Translations under genes and position numbers: made by a program
The notes under the pieces: model-generated
Databases searched by the model: none
Told to the model about the DNA's origin: nothing
Seen by the model: the letters and a program-made list of their open reading frames with translations, nothing else
Shown: one piece after another, positions 35,901-46,741 of the stretch
Position numbering within the stretch: position 1 is the first letter of the stretch
Layout: each line of letters starts with the position of its first letter
From: Tethya wilhelma
Lineage: Eukaryota > Porifera > Demospongiae > Tethyida > Tethyidae
NCBI GenBank assembly: GCA_964030475.1
Contig: CAXIPT010000005.1
Location: 5,660,875 to 5,724,874 of the forward strand
DNA length: 64,000 nucleotides
Reading direction: 5' to 3'

Positions 35901-37424
35901 ATTTTGAAGATCTCTGATTGTTTCGTTCTGCTCCTTCAACAATGGGAATTCATCCTCATCTTCTTTCAAGTAAGCATTCTGAAGAAATTCTAGCTCATCA
36001 TTTTGATGTCTAAGTTTGAGTCGCAAAAATTTGATCTTCTTTGTCAGTATAGCCACCTTCTTTTGGAGTAGTGGTATTTCCTCTGAAACCTCCTTCTCCA
36101 ATTCCTCACTAACAGTAGTTTTCAAATGTTTGGCTTGGTTTAGCTCTTTAGTTTTCACAGTAAGCTTTTGCTCACTCTTTGAGAGCTCAGCAGCAGCACT
36201 TCCTTCATCATGGCTGTCTACAGGATCCAGAACTGGTTTTGGTAAACCTATAGTTACATTATGATGTAAGTGCTTGTAAGTTATTTGGGTTCTGATCATT
36301 AACTAATTATAAATAAATGTTTTGTTACCATATTTCTCAGCCAAGCTAGTAGCAAGCCCTTTCATCCCAATGTTGCCCAGAGCTGCACACAACTTAGACC
36401 AAGTAGGCTTTTCTAGCTGTTCCCAATAAATCAGCATCTCCAATCGGCACTTCTCTACTGTCCTGTGGTCTTCACGAATGGTCAACAGTTGGGGTGTAGG
36501 TATCTTCAGCTGGACACCAAGCTCAAGCCACGCAATGACACTTTTCAACTCCATTTGAAGATCTGCTAACTCAGCCTTATCAACATTTGTACCTGATCAT
36601 TAATGACATTCGTGAACTGGCATGAGCATAACAAGAAGAATGCATGTATACCTTTGCTGGTGGATATAATGTCAGACTCTGTAGATGTTTTTTGACTCTG
36701 AAAGTTAGAGGAGTAGGCTTGTATCAAGGCCTCTTGAGATACAATGCCCTTTGTTGAGACTTCAGACGAGTATGTTTGATCAACTGCAATTTATTTTAAA
36801 TTGTGATTCTTTAAGCAATATTATATTACTTAAGTTACACTCACCTAAACTATTGGCAACTAGTACCTTGGTAAACATGGCAGTAGTGAAATCAAACATC
36901 TTGCTTTTGTTCCAGGTGTCAACCATTAGTGAATGGTTGATGAGATTGATTTGATGAACGGTCGGCAATTGTTCAAGATTTGGGGATACCAGATAAACTT
37001 TCACCGCTTCAACAGCTACTTGGATTTGCTCTAGTTTTGACTTTTCTGATGATTTTGCTTCTTCTTCAAAAAGATTGGATACAGTCAGTGAAAGTTCTTT
37101 CAGAACGGTGTCTTCACTAGACAAAAATTGCTTCAAAGATGATTTTGAGCAGAAATTTACTGAAAACAGAGGCACTTGCTCATAGTAAACCTTTTCAAGT
37201 GAACAAACTCCATGTTTGGTTGCTACTGGAACCACTGCTTGCTGTAAGATGGTTGATAGTCTGACAGAGATACCACTGACCTTCAATACTGGCTCTCCAT
37301 TGAATACATCCACCACAGCAGGACGTCCATTGATGAGAATGGGAGTCCTAAGGAGAAAGAAGTCACTGTAGTAGGTGGAGTGAAGATTAAACTCAAAATT
37401 ACTGGGCTGCTCTGCCTCAGACAT
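25648..37424 (-). CDS. Death domain-coiled coil protein fused to myosin VII tail; tail also serves MYO7
   Basis: 30 exons, 2183 residues, every phase agrees. Exons: 36845-37424, 36652-36783, 36329-36592, 35661-36247, 35267-35599, 34956-35204, 34635-34883, 34249-34575, 33835-34033, 33602-33771, 33399-33548, 33114-33334, 32795-33041, 32565-32738, 32277-32504, 32049-32219, 31878-31987, 30664-30844, 30483-30606, 30202-30386, 29875-30093, 27584-27665, 27397-27488, 27099-27319, 26925-27030, 26636-26837, 26349-26574, 26104-26290, 25962-26045, 25648-25899. Residues 1-237 are unrecognised; 238-325 death domain ([23 protein letters not shown]); 326-632 coiled coil; 633-715 fused exon; 716-907 IQ motifs; to 973 charged helix; then MyTH4, FERM, SH3 ([30 protein letters not shown]), MyTH4, FERM ending [15 protein letters not shown]. 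Myosin VII tails bind cargo and adaptors at actin protrusions. With motor exons 53447-57586 joined to 34883, the product is a 2205-residue MYO7. Confidence 0.75.
27489..27583 (-). other. AT-AC (U12-type) intron in MyTH4-2
   Basis: Minus strand: donor ATATCCTAGA, branch motif TTCCTTAAC (27499-27507, exact consensus), end AC ten bases later. It restores [11 protein letters not shown]. Same position as 640-762. Confidence 0.85.
27666..29874. other. 2.2-kb intron in the tail gene, no gene seen
   Basis: Unusually long for this gene. Includes a short inverted-repeat element (28252-28468) and a TTAG run near 27792-27808; no coding signal on either strand. Confidence 0.5.
28252..28468. mobile_element. 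MITE with 5-base target duplication
   Basis: Ends are inverted repeats of about 29 bases (CCCAGAGGAG, then TTGCAAGTG, GCAATTAG) with three differences. ACTAA flanks both ends (28247-28251, 28469-28473). A second inner pair around GCTGAGTCAG makes most of the 217 bases foldable. Non-autonomous, no reading frame. Confidence 0.75.
30845..31877. other. 1-kb intron in FERM1 region
   Basis: No recognised gene. A 60-70 codon plus-strand open stretch at 31330-31530 ([20 protein letters not shown]) looks protein-like but has no family I recognise; possibly a transposon scrap. Confidence 0.35.
34675..34815 (-). repeat. 69-base tandem duplication of an IQ motif
   Basis: Inside exon 34635-34883 a 23-residue unit ([14 protein letters not shown] and following) occurs twice with nearly identical bases. 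It adds one calmodulin/light-chain site in frame. Confidence 0.9.
34956..35204 (-). other. Fused exon: myosin linker end joined to motor end
   Basis: 83 codons in frame. The middle ([12 protein letters not shown] to [13 protein letters not shown]) copies exon 33835-34033, the stretch after the charged helix; it runs without intron into [14 protein letters not shown], which copies the end of motor exon 53447-53636 including its donor. The join lies near 34999-35003, at a shared AGAT. The first 20 codons belong to neither. Confidence 0.9.
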
Positions 37425-37846
37425 AATGCAGTTCCAACTTCTACAACCCCGCCCCTTTTTGCTTATCTAAGCCATAGATATTATAGGTTACGTAGTGTAT
37501 AATATCTATGTCTAAGCTAATCTGAGCTAGTCGGGCGGAGCCTGACTTCCGCGAAAAATCGGGAAGTCGGGTGGCAGCCCTATACTACAACTTGTTTTGC
37601 TGCAAAAATATTGCAGCCCAATCAGATTGCAGTATTTCAAGTGGATTGTTCACACCTACTTACTAGTACTTATAGTAGTGCCAGGTGAACAGGCTAGCTA
37701 GAGATACTGTACAGCCATACATAACCGCTAATTACACCACACCTACTTAACTAAGCAAACTTTTGTGGATGTTGCACAATATCTCAGAACAAGTTGTAGT
37801 ATAGGGCTGCCACCCGACTTCCCGATTTTTCGCGGAAGTCAGGCTT
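37425..37846. promoter_or_regulatory. Upstream region of the death-domain/tail gene
   Basis: Probable promoter side of the gene starting at 37424. Contains a 13-base inverted repeat (37473-37485 with 37498-37510) and a GTCGGGCGGAGCCTGAC-like piece shared with 44425-44440. No defined element. Confidence 0.35.
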
Positions 37847-39000
37847 GTCACGGAAATTTTGGTCCGGCGAAAATTCTGGTCCGGGCGGACCGAAATTTTC
37901 GCGAATCACCGAAAAATTTGGCCCTACCCTGAAAATTTTGGTCCGAGTAAGAAAGAAGTTCTCACTAGCCACAGGCTGCTTTGTAGACTCTGTTATAAGA
38001 TACTTCTGGGTAGTACAAGTCTAAGTAAATGTAAGAGTGGACTCTACAAACTCAGTTGGACCTTCACAGGCGCTAGGCCCTGCCAAGTGGCAGCGAACAT
38101 GGCTAGAAATGTAGTGACATATGAATTATTGATGAGCCTACATGCATCAGGCAGCTGCTCAGTAGTTAAGTACTAAAAGTGATACTGAATGCATTTTAGT
38201 CTTCAAATTGCAAGCTAACAAGACACTCTAGAAAAATTTGCGCCCTAAATACTGTTAATTCAACCTTTTGGGTAACTTACAGCAAGCTTTTCAAGTCCAG
38301 GAGGCTGGCGGTTTCTCCGCCAAATGGCCAAATGTCGAGCATATCAAAAACGCGATCACACAGTATTGCTTCTGTACTTTAGAACAGGAAGTACCTATAT
38401 CTTTTTATCCAGCATTTCGATTTTTCACTAGTTTTGCAAATTTGCGCCCTAAATTATTAAACAGGAAGAGTTGAACTTATGACTTCCTCAATCAATGGAC
38501 CTTGAACTCTGGCACTCGCTCCGCCAAACAGAGCTAAAGTTAGTGAAGTTTTGCTTGCTCTGCCATTGTTACAATACAAAATTTTGCATATTAATGAGAT
38601 GCAAATTAGGCTTGTACTTTTTATGTAGCACAGCTGCATGTCACTGTTAGTACTACAATTTCTAGCCATGACGTGAGCATCAACTCCCGCGCCAAGTGCA
38701 CATGATCAACTCCAGGACTCCTACCAGTGCAACTTTCCACAATTATTGTTTCTTATAGTAATACATCAACTTTCAATTCTTACTAAATCAACCAGTTAGT
38801 GTAATACTACTAGCATATCAAATCAGTCATAAAGCAAAAAATAATAACATAGTTACGCACAGATGATAATGCAAGTAAATATGTCCACTGAGTCAGATGC
38901 CTGATTGCATTGAGATGGTGATTGATCAAGATGGCTCCATGCCACAGCCGGAATGATCAAACTAATTAATTTTGTATTCTCTTTTTCTTTTCCTTAAAAT
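37847..39000. repeat. Dispersed repeat, left copy
   Basis: Begins at TGTCACGGAAATTTTGGTCC and ends CTTAAAATCTGCATCT. The same unit is at 43303-43888 in direct orientation. The left copy is longer because an element is inserted at 38098-38670. Confidence 0.8.
38098..38670. mobile_element. 573-base element with terminal inverted repeats
   Basis: Ends CATGGCTAGAAAT...ATTTCTAGCCATG, about 18-22 bases of inverted repeat. The copy at 43545 has no insert (CAGCGAACGCGAGCATC), which defines the empty site. No transposase frame, so non-autonomous. Confidence 0.75.
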
Positions 39001-39029
39001 CTGCATCTAATTAAATGACAAAAGACAAC

Positions 39030-42000
39030 ATGAGTAGCAGAACAAAATGCTAATGTAAGACATGTGTCTATGTAAGGAAATAAAAACACTATTCTAGTTC
39101 ATAAGTCTTCTGAAAGATGATTTGAAAGTAAACGTTTAAAAGCAGAAATGGTATCAGAGGACACAACTGAGTCTGGTAAATTGTTCCATGTTGTGATTAC
39201 ATTAGGTACAAACGATGACGGTAAGTAATTACTATGGGCAAAGGGTCTATTAAATCTATGAGTATTATATACACGATTACGTAAGTGACTATTATATTCA
39301 GAATGGTCAGGTACAAAAACACCAGAAGGGAAGTACATTGCATTGTGTACGATGTTGTACATGGTTGTGAGTTTAAGGTATTGCCTGCGGTTGGAGAGAG
39401 AAGGAATGTTGAGAAGTCTAAGCATGTCCTCATAACTGGTATCCCATCGTTTTAGACAGACTTTGCACGCAAACTTTTGTACTGACTCAATCTTGTGTAT
39501 CAAGTTGTTGGTATGTGGATCCCAAAGTTGACATGCATACTCGAGGTGAGGTCGGATACAGGTAAGATATATACATCATAAAGTATTAGTGTCTGCCCAA
39601 GAGGAAAAGCGTCTGTACAGCAAACCAACCAATTTCCTAGTTTTATTACAGATGCATTCAATATGAGCATTCCAGGAAATATTAGATGAGATGTTTATAC
39701 CAAGATATTTGTAACTGTCAACCTGTTGGAGTTTTTCCATATTAACAAAGAGACCAAAAGGAGGTTTACATGGCTGTCGTTTTCGTGATGCGATAACGTA
39801 TTTACATTTTGCAGAGTTCAGATTTAGGTAACATGCGAGAATGGCTTGGTGTATTTCATTGATATCATCTTGCAGTTCAAAGTAATGTTCTAATTTCTCT
39901 ACTATCTTGTACAGCAATATGTCGTCTGCATGCATACATTGTTAGTTTGCAACCACTTGATAGAGGCAGAGCAGATATATGATTAAGGTATATTAAAAAC
40001 AGGAGCGGTCCAAGAATTGAGCCTTGTGGCACACCCGATAGGACAGCTGTGGTCTCTGAGGATGCTCCATCCACAACAACGTATTGATGTCTATTACAAA
40101 GGTATGAGGAGACCCATTGTATCAAGTGACCTTCAAGACCGATGTCTTTAAGTTTCTGCAAGAGAAGTAGATGTGGTACACTGTCGAAGGCTTTGCGTAA
40201 GTCAAAGAATATTAGTGCCACATCCCGCCCATTATCCACTTCTGTCAAGATGTCATTTATTGTAGAGAGTAACGCCGTAACTGTTGACTTTCCGGGAGTG
40301 AACCCCCACTGGTCCAGTGGTAACAGATCACAGTATTGCAAATGATCATAGATTAAGTTATGGATGTGCCTCTCCAGCAGCTTACTCACTACAGATAACA
40401 AAGATATCGGTCTATAATTTGCAGGGTCATCACTAGGGGTTGTAGTTTTAGGTATAGGTACCACAGAAGATAGTTTCCATTCCCTCGGGATTTCTCCCAT
40501 CTGAATAGATCTGTTAAATAGACATGTGAGAGATGGTGCAATTGACTGTGCATGCAGTGGCTTTCAGCATTCTACTAGATATCCTGTCAGGCCCAGAAGA
40601 TTTGCTGACATCCAGAGTGTTTATTAGCTTGTGGACCTCATCGACTGTGCAAAGTACGTCAGTGGGGCATTCAGTAGATGGGTGGACTTTAAAGTCAGTA
40701 CTTTTATTGGGAGTAAGAGGAGGATAATCAGTATTAAAGTTTGTTGACAGAGTGCGATTGAGGAGAGCAGCTTTTTCTTCGTTAGTTGTAGCTTTTACAG
40801 TATCAGAGCTCAGAGATGGTATTCGACTTGTTGTCTTGTTCATGAGCTTCACAAGTTTCCAAAATTGCTTCTTATTATTATTATTGTTAGACACTTTCTT
40901 TAGGTGGTTGCGTTTGGCCATCTTGAGTAGTCTAACTACCTCATCATGTTCGTAATAGCTTATATTTGTTGTGGAAGGATGATTTTCCAGTCTTCCTTGC
41001 ATGCTGCCCAGTTCCGTCTCCTCAGTTTCCTTCTAATTTTGCTATTCATCCATGGAAGGTTTTTGCCACTGATTGTTGCTTTTGGTACACATTTCTCAAT
41101 GATATTCATAAAAGTTTGGTGCCACTTGTGCCATGCTGAGTTTAGGTCAGGTTCATCCTGCAAAAAAGACCAGTCTGTCTCCGTTATCATGGCATTTGCT
41201 TTTCCGAAATCTGCTTGTGAGTATCTCCACACAACTCTCTTGTTCTTTTTTACAGGCGGTACTTTGCAAGACCATTTTAGAGTGCACTTGATCCCGTTGT
41301 GATCTGAGTTGCACAAAGGAGGTATAACATTGCAACTTTCTAACTGAGATGGAGCGGACAAGAATACAAGATCTATAAGAGAAGAGTGACTGGGGGTTAC
41401 ACGGGTTGGATGTGGGACGACCTGCGTGAGTACAAAACTATATGTAAAAAATTTGACAACTTAGAAAATAAGGGATGATGACGGTTACAAAAATCAATAT
41501 TAAAATCTCCCAAAAGTACAAAATTAGATAAAAAATTAACATCCAAACTTTCCAAAGTAGAAAATAGTTTATCAAATGCGACATTACAAGATGGAGGTCG
41601 ATACCACAAACCTAAGTTAATTTAACAATTAGGACTATGTTCCCTATAGACTGAAGTTAACAAAAACTCTAACTCATTATGACCGTTTAGAATTACACGA
41701 TGCTCTAGTTTATCAGAGATAAACAGAGCAACACCTCCTCCGCGGCTATCTCTATCACATCTTACACAGTTAAAGCCAGGCAGGCAGCATTCATTTGATT
41801 GAATATCACGGTGGAACCAAGTTTCTGTCACACATACAACATCTGGTTTTTCCATATCGCAAAGTATACATAGTTCATCGAATTTAGGATATAGACTTCT
41901 GGCATTGAAGTACATGATTTTCAGCTGATTTATATTAGAAGTACAGTTATTTGTTGACTTATGGCAATAGTTTGATGACGAGTGAGAGCGGACACCCTCC

Positions 42001-43020
42001 ATATGGTGCCTCTGGTTGTTTACCGTTGGCTGTGTACCTCTAAAAAAGATGAGGCAGGATTTGTGACAATAGAATCGTCAGTTTGGGTGTCACAGTTTTC
42101 TGTCACAATGTTGTTCGGGGGCTGGACTACAACTGCTGGTGGTGGACCAGAGGTATTATCATCGTTATGTTCAATATTGTTACCTTGTTCAACATGCTTG
42201 TTAATAGCAGAGGAGGAGTCTAAGGTTACCTCAGACTCAGGGTTGATGGGAACAGGCATGTAGCATGTCTCAATACACCACCCAGTTTGCAGCTTCACAG
42301 TTTGCCATTTATCTTCTAGATTTTTTAGCAACTCTTCATCTCCACGCAGTACGAACCACCATCTAGCTTTGCCATTTTGCAGTGACTTGTATTTGCGCTT
42401 AACTTGCAAGGCATCACTTTTATCACTTAGCTTTTGTAGGTGCAAAATTGTGTTCTTTACAGTGGTATGAGTGGCAGATCTAAGGGTACCCCAGACTCTC
42501 CTTACAGTGTACACCACTTACTAGTTGCTTTGGAGTATCAGGTGAGGGTGTAGCCTTCCGCTTGGTAGTAGTTACAGATGCTTGGGAGCTTTTACACATT
42601 GCAGTCTCAGGGCCTTCTCTAGTTGACTTCTTGCTTGGTAGCTTTCGACCTCTGCGCTTTGCAACCTCCGCGTATGTGCGAGGTTGAGACAATAAGGTCA
42701 TGTTTGCAGTATACTCAGCCTTGATATTGTCCACAACTTCTCTCAGCTGTTTGAGCTCAGCTTGGTTAGCAGTAGCTAGATCATCAGCGTTGCTAGGTGG
42801 AGCTACGGATGTAGGTGGAGATGGCCGCGAAGCCAGGGTGGCTCGGAGAGATGACAGCTCGCTCTTGAGGGACTCCATTTCAGCTTGAAGGGCCTTTAGT
42901 TCGGCTTTGTGCAGCTCTTGGGAGCAATGAAGGCACACGAATGGCGTCGAGCTGGAGGTTAGCTTCAAGTAGATTTGTCTGGGAAGGCCCTACACCTTGG
43001 AAGAGGCTAATACGCATGCG
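39030..43020 (-). mobile_element. Decayed CR1/L2-like LINE
   Basis: Read right to left: 42480-42968 ORF1-like (coiled-coil heptads, Lys-rich); 42020-42517 a basic ORF1 remainder; 41622-42002 and 41397-41609 endonuclease pieces (LKIMYFNARSL, KPDVVCVTETW, LLGDFNID); 40514-41361 connector; 39877-40500 reverse transcriptase (NYRPISLL, FFDLRKAFDSV, SGVPQGSILGPLLFL); 39576-39935 with the shifted catalytic ADD box; 39099-39503 C-terminal region (FVPNVITTWNNLPDS). The AP-type endonuclease and C-terminal motif point to the Jockey/CR1 group. At least four frame breaks, so not active as it stands. Confidence 0.85.
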
Positions 43021-43115
43021 CATAATAATGCCACGTGGATAATGACCTCTGAACTCTACCTACAAAGATGGCTGAATTGTAGTACAAAAATGGCACTATG
43101 GTGGCTTCCCACTAG

Positions 43116-43154
43116 CCATAGATAATATACTCCGGGTCGGAGTATATTATCTAT
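43116..43154. repeat. Perfect 18-base hairpin
   Basis: 43116-43133 and 43137-43154 are exact reverse complements around GGT. A related imperfect hairpin (CATAGATATTATA) is at 37473-37510 on the other side of the LINE. Confidence 0.85.
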
Positions 43155-43302
43155 GCACTAGCGCTCTCTACGAGTGCCGAGGAAGTTTTTGTGAGTTTAG
43201 GCCTTGCAGGCAATTGATAATCTGTCAGTGAGAGCCTCTCAAGTTTGAAGGTTTAATTTTGTTTTGCTAGATTTGTATTGTGTCTATGGGACATTCCGCC
43301 TG

Positions 43303-43888
43303 TCACGGAAATTTTGGTCCGGCGAAAATTCTGGTCCGGGCGGACCAAAATTTTCGCGAATCACCGAAAAATTTGGCCCTACCCTGAAAATTTTGGTCCG
43401 AGTAAGAAAGAAGTTCTCACTAGCCACAGGCTGCTTTGTAGACGCTGTTATAAGATACTTCTGGGTAGAACAAGTCTAAGTAAAAGTAGACTCTACAAAC
43501 TCAGTTGGACCTTCACAGGCCCTGCCAAGTGGCAGCGAACGCGAGCATCAACTCCCGCGCCACGTGAACGTGATCAACTATAAAATTATACTAGTGCAAC
43601 TTTCCACAATTATTGTTTCTTATAGTAATACATCAACTTTTTCACTAAATCAATTCTTACTAAATCAACTCAGTTTACCAGTTAGTGTAATAGCATATCA
43701 AATCAGTCATAAAGCAAAAAATAATAACATAGTTACGCACTGATGATAATGCAAGTAAAATATGTCCACTGAGTCAGATGCCTGATTGCATTGAGATGGT
43801 GATTGATCAAGATGGCTCCATGCTGCAGCCGGAATGATCAAACTAAGTTTGTATTCTCTTTTTCTTTTCCTTAAATCTGCATCTTCTA
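43303..43888. repeat. Dispersed repeat, right copy
   Basis: Direct-orientation partner of 37847-39000, without the 573-base insert. The two copies bracket the LINE. Confidence 0.8.
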
Positions 43889-45453
43889 GGTCTAGCTGTT
43901 ACCGCACCACCGTCGGAAACTCTGAATCTTGGAGGTCACAGCTTCCTCTGTATTGATCCATGCAAATAGTGCTTTAGCTTGTTGTGGTTGCAGAATGGTA
44001 GAGATCAGGGGCATTGCAATGAATGGTTCAATGCAGCAAACCCATATTATGTAATGAGTGGTAGATGGCTTTGCTGCTTTGTGTTCATAGTATACTGTTT
44101 ACTACTGAAATTGTGTTTAGATTGTTTATGCTATTTTTGTTCTTTAAATTATATTTCTGACTGTTACATTTCTCATTCATAGTACAACAGTATACTGTAG
44201 TATAAATAGCCTGTTTCTGGCTAAGGGGGGCAATTTTTTTCAGGGACCACATCTGAAAATTATGGTCCGAGGTAGCGCACACCTAGGACCAAAATTTTCA
44301 GTGGGGGACCAAAATTTTCAGGGTACAATTCTGAAAAAAATGGGCCGGGACCAAAAATTTCAGATAATTCCTTGAAAATTTTGGTCCAGGGGACCAAAAT
44401 TTTCAGGACCAAAATTCCAGTGACAGGCTCCGCCCGACTAAATCTGAGCAGCTCAGCGCGTGACCAAGCTAGGCATGGGCCCGCTTCTTTCATAATTAAA
44501 CCACAGGAATGTAATATGTTGGTGCTGTGCGACACCAATTGCAAGTATTATAAACAAGCCTATACTACCAAACTCAGAGCTCTGATTAAAAACTCATAAT
44601 TATATACAGTTTAGTCAAAGAGCAGGTAAATCGTGATGTTAGGCAATGATCCAAGATCAGCATCAGGTGAGTCTCAGATAGCATAATATAATTTTGAGCA
44701 TAATAGATACTTGCAAGCACTGAGCATAATGCTAGCATAGCATCTAGTAGCATCTAATAGTGCATTGATGCAAGAATAGTCTTGCTACTGTAACCTGTAT
44801 CTCATGACCTCTGTGTAGAGGTCACGAGATTCATGTCATAGAGTAGAAAAAACTACTTGCTATTATAGTTGTAGGTCTGCATGCTGCATATGGTCTAGGA
44901 AAAGTGGAATAGAATCTGACATAATTTTTAAAAGTCAATTAATTCTACTTCAGATTCTCACTTTCAATTAGAATGGGTTCTGAACTATAAAAAAAAGTTG
45001 CACCTGGGTCCAGGAAAATGAGATATAGTGAACATACTGATGAGCATAATTGGTAGTATTCAAGAGCATAATTCAATCAATCTCTGAGACTAGGGCCCAG
45101 CATATTATGCTCCAACTTTTTGTTATTATGCTATGCTCCATTGCTCACAAAAGCATTGAAGCTGTGACTTCACTGACTCGAACTTTAGTAATAGACTATG
45201 GGGGCTTTGATTCTATACCTATATAGTCCAGATGCATGTCTGCACATGTACAAGTTATAGTGTTTTGGTAACTACACAGATGGCTATTAGCTGCAGGACT
45301 AGGCCTACAATGAGTATGAATAATAGCACAACTAAACTAGATTCATATGATTGTATGCGTGCAAACAAAACTACTGCATTCGGAGTGAAGTCTTAGTTTC
45401 CTTGACAACATGCAGGTAAGAAATGCCATTATGGTTTAGTGGGTATTTATGTA
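43889..45453. other. Non-coding, motif-rich
   Basis: 44280-44415 has six copies of a GGACCAAAATTTTCA-type motif, the inverse of that in the flanking repeats, ending in GTGACAGGCTCCGCCCGAC. The remainder shows no gene. Confidence 0.5.
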
Positions 45454-46734
45454 TCATCTTCTGATCTCCTCAGCCTTTGCATTATATTCTAGAGTATCCA
45501 TTACATCAGCTAGAGCATTCCATGTGGGTAGAGGATTGATTCGTTTCAACCATTTACTCAGAATCTCACGAAGACAGTCATCTGTGTCTGTATTTTCCAT
45601 TTGAATCGCCTTTATTTGGTTATTTGGAATGTTGAGTAGGCAGGCAATATTCTTCCACTTGCTGGCAACTGATAGAAGAATTGCAAATGCATCCTTTAGT
45701 TGATCTTGCCCACAAGAAACTGTAATGCGTGACAAGTATAAATTATAATGAGAGGAACTTATTATGTGTGCACTATATTATGTAGCATCACCAACACAAA
45801 CACATTGAAACTGGTACATTATACACATAAATAATATTTTTACAGAAAGGCAATTGCATGATTTTTGAGGATCGAGCAGCTCCGCCCCATATATTGCAAT
45901 ACTGTGCCAAATTTTTCATGAGTAAAATTTTTGCAGATCACTAGTGATCCACCAAAATTGCGAAATTTATACTCAGGGCCTCAAAAAAATTCCTAGCTAT
46001 AAGGTAGTTAGTTATATGTACCTGGTTGAAGTTGACATGCTTCTTTGATTGCTTGGTGTCCATTATCCAAACCACTTGATAAGTTCTAGGTAGTGATACA
46101 AAATTTTATGGCAAGTTATGTGAAGTGTCTCTGCAACATGTACACATACAATGCGTCATGCATTATAAGGAGACATGGTACTATGATATGTCACCAGGTC
46201 TTACTTGAGCAAACCACTTCTGGTGTCCCTCAGGTAGTTCTATTCGTTTTTTCTCATGTTTGCACCACATTGTTCCACAAGGCACTCCTTCTTCAAGATG
46301 CACCTGGGCTGGCTGGTGGTGACACTCAGGGGAAGGACAGTAGAAGCTGATGGAGTGCTCAGCATCAGATGAGTAGGGAAGGTCATTAGTCACCTTTTTC
46401 AGTCCCATTTCAACAGACTGTCGGATTTCATTGCAGACATAGTCTGAGGATTCACTTCGATTCAAACTTTTGTACAAATCACAGTGAACAGCAAAGTGTG
46501 TGTGTTCATTTCTAACTGTTACGATGTCATTGTACTTTCCTACTCTGAAACAGAGTTGGTTCTTGAAGATTTGATCTGGTTCAAGCATCCATTTGATTTT
46601 TGATTCCATCTCATTTCTGAGGAGGTAAACAATCAAGGCTCCAGTTACACCTTTGGGGATATATCCACAGTTGAACGCAATCACCAGTGGAGGTACATCT
46701 GATGGTGGGGAGCTCTGAGATGTTGAAACGTCAT
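45454..46734 (-). pseudogene. COR-like plus death-domain gene fragment (5' end missing)
   Basis: Exons 46205-46734, 46022-46085, 45454-45719, phases consistent, about 286 codons to the stop. The first holds a region like the end of COR domains in ROCO-type death-domain proteins (GYIPKGVTGALIVYLL, NQLCFRVGKYNDIVTV, CPSPEC, KKRIELPEGHQKWF). The last is a death domain (WKNIACLLNIP, LREILSKWL, TWNALADVM). The first exon begins after CACACAG at 46734 in phase 1, but an EF-hand gene on the other strand starts within ten bases and no ROC, NACHT or leucine-rich exons are found upstream. It is either a 5'-truncated copy or its 5' exons lie far away. Confidence 0.55.
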
Positions 46735-46741
46735 CTGTGTG

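Noticed and set aside
39197..39433. Second minus-strand frame in the LINE
   Set aside because: Frame-shifted reading of the LINE C-terminal region.
37847..43888. LTR retrotransposon (direct repeats around a reverse transcriptase)
   Set aside because: The polymerase is the non-LTR type with an AP-like endonuclease; no protease, integrase, primer site or TG/CA ends.
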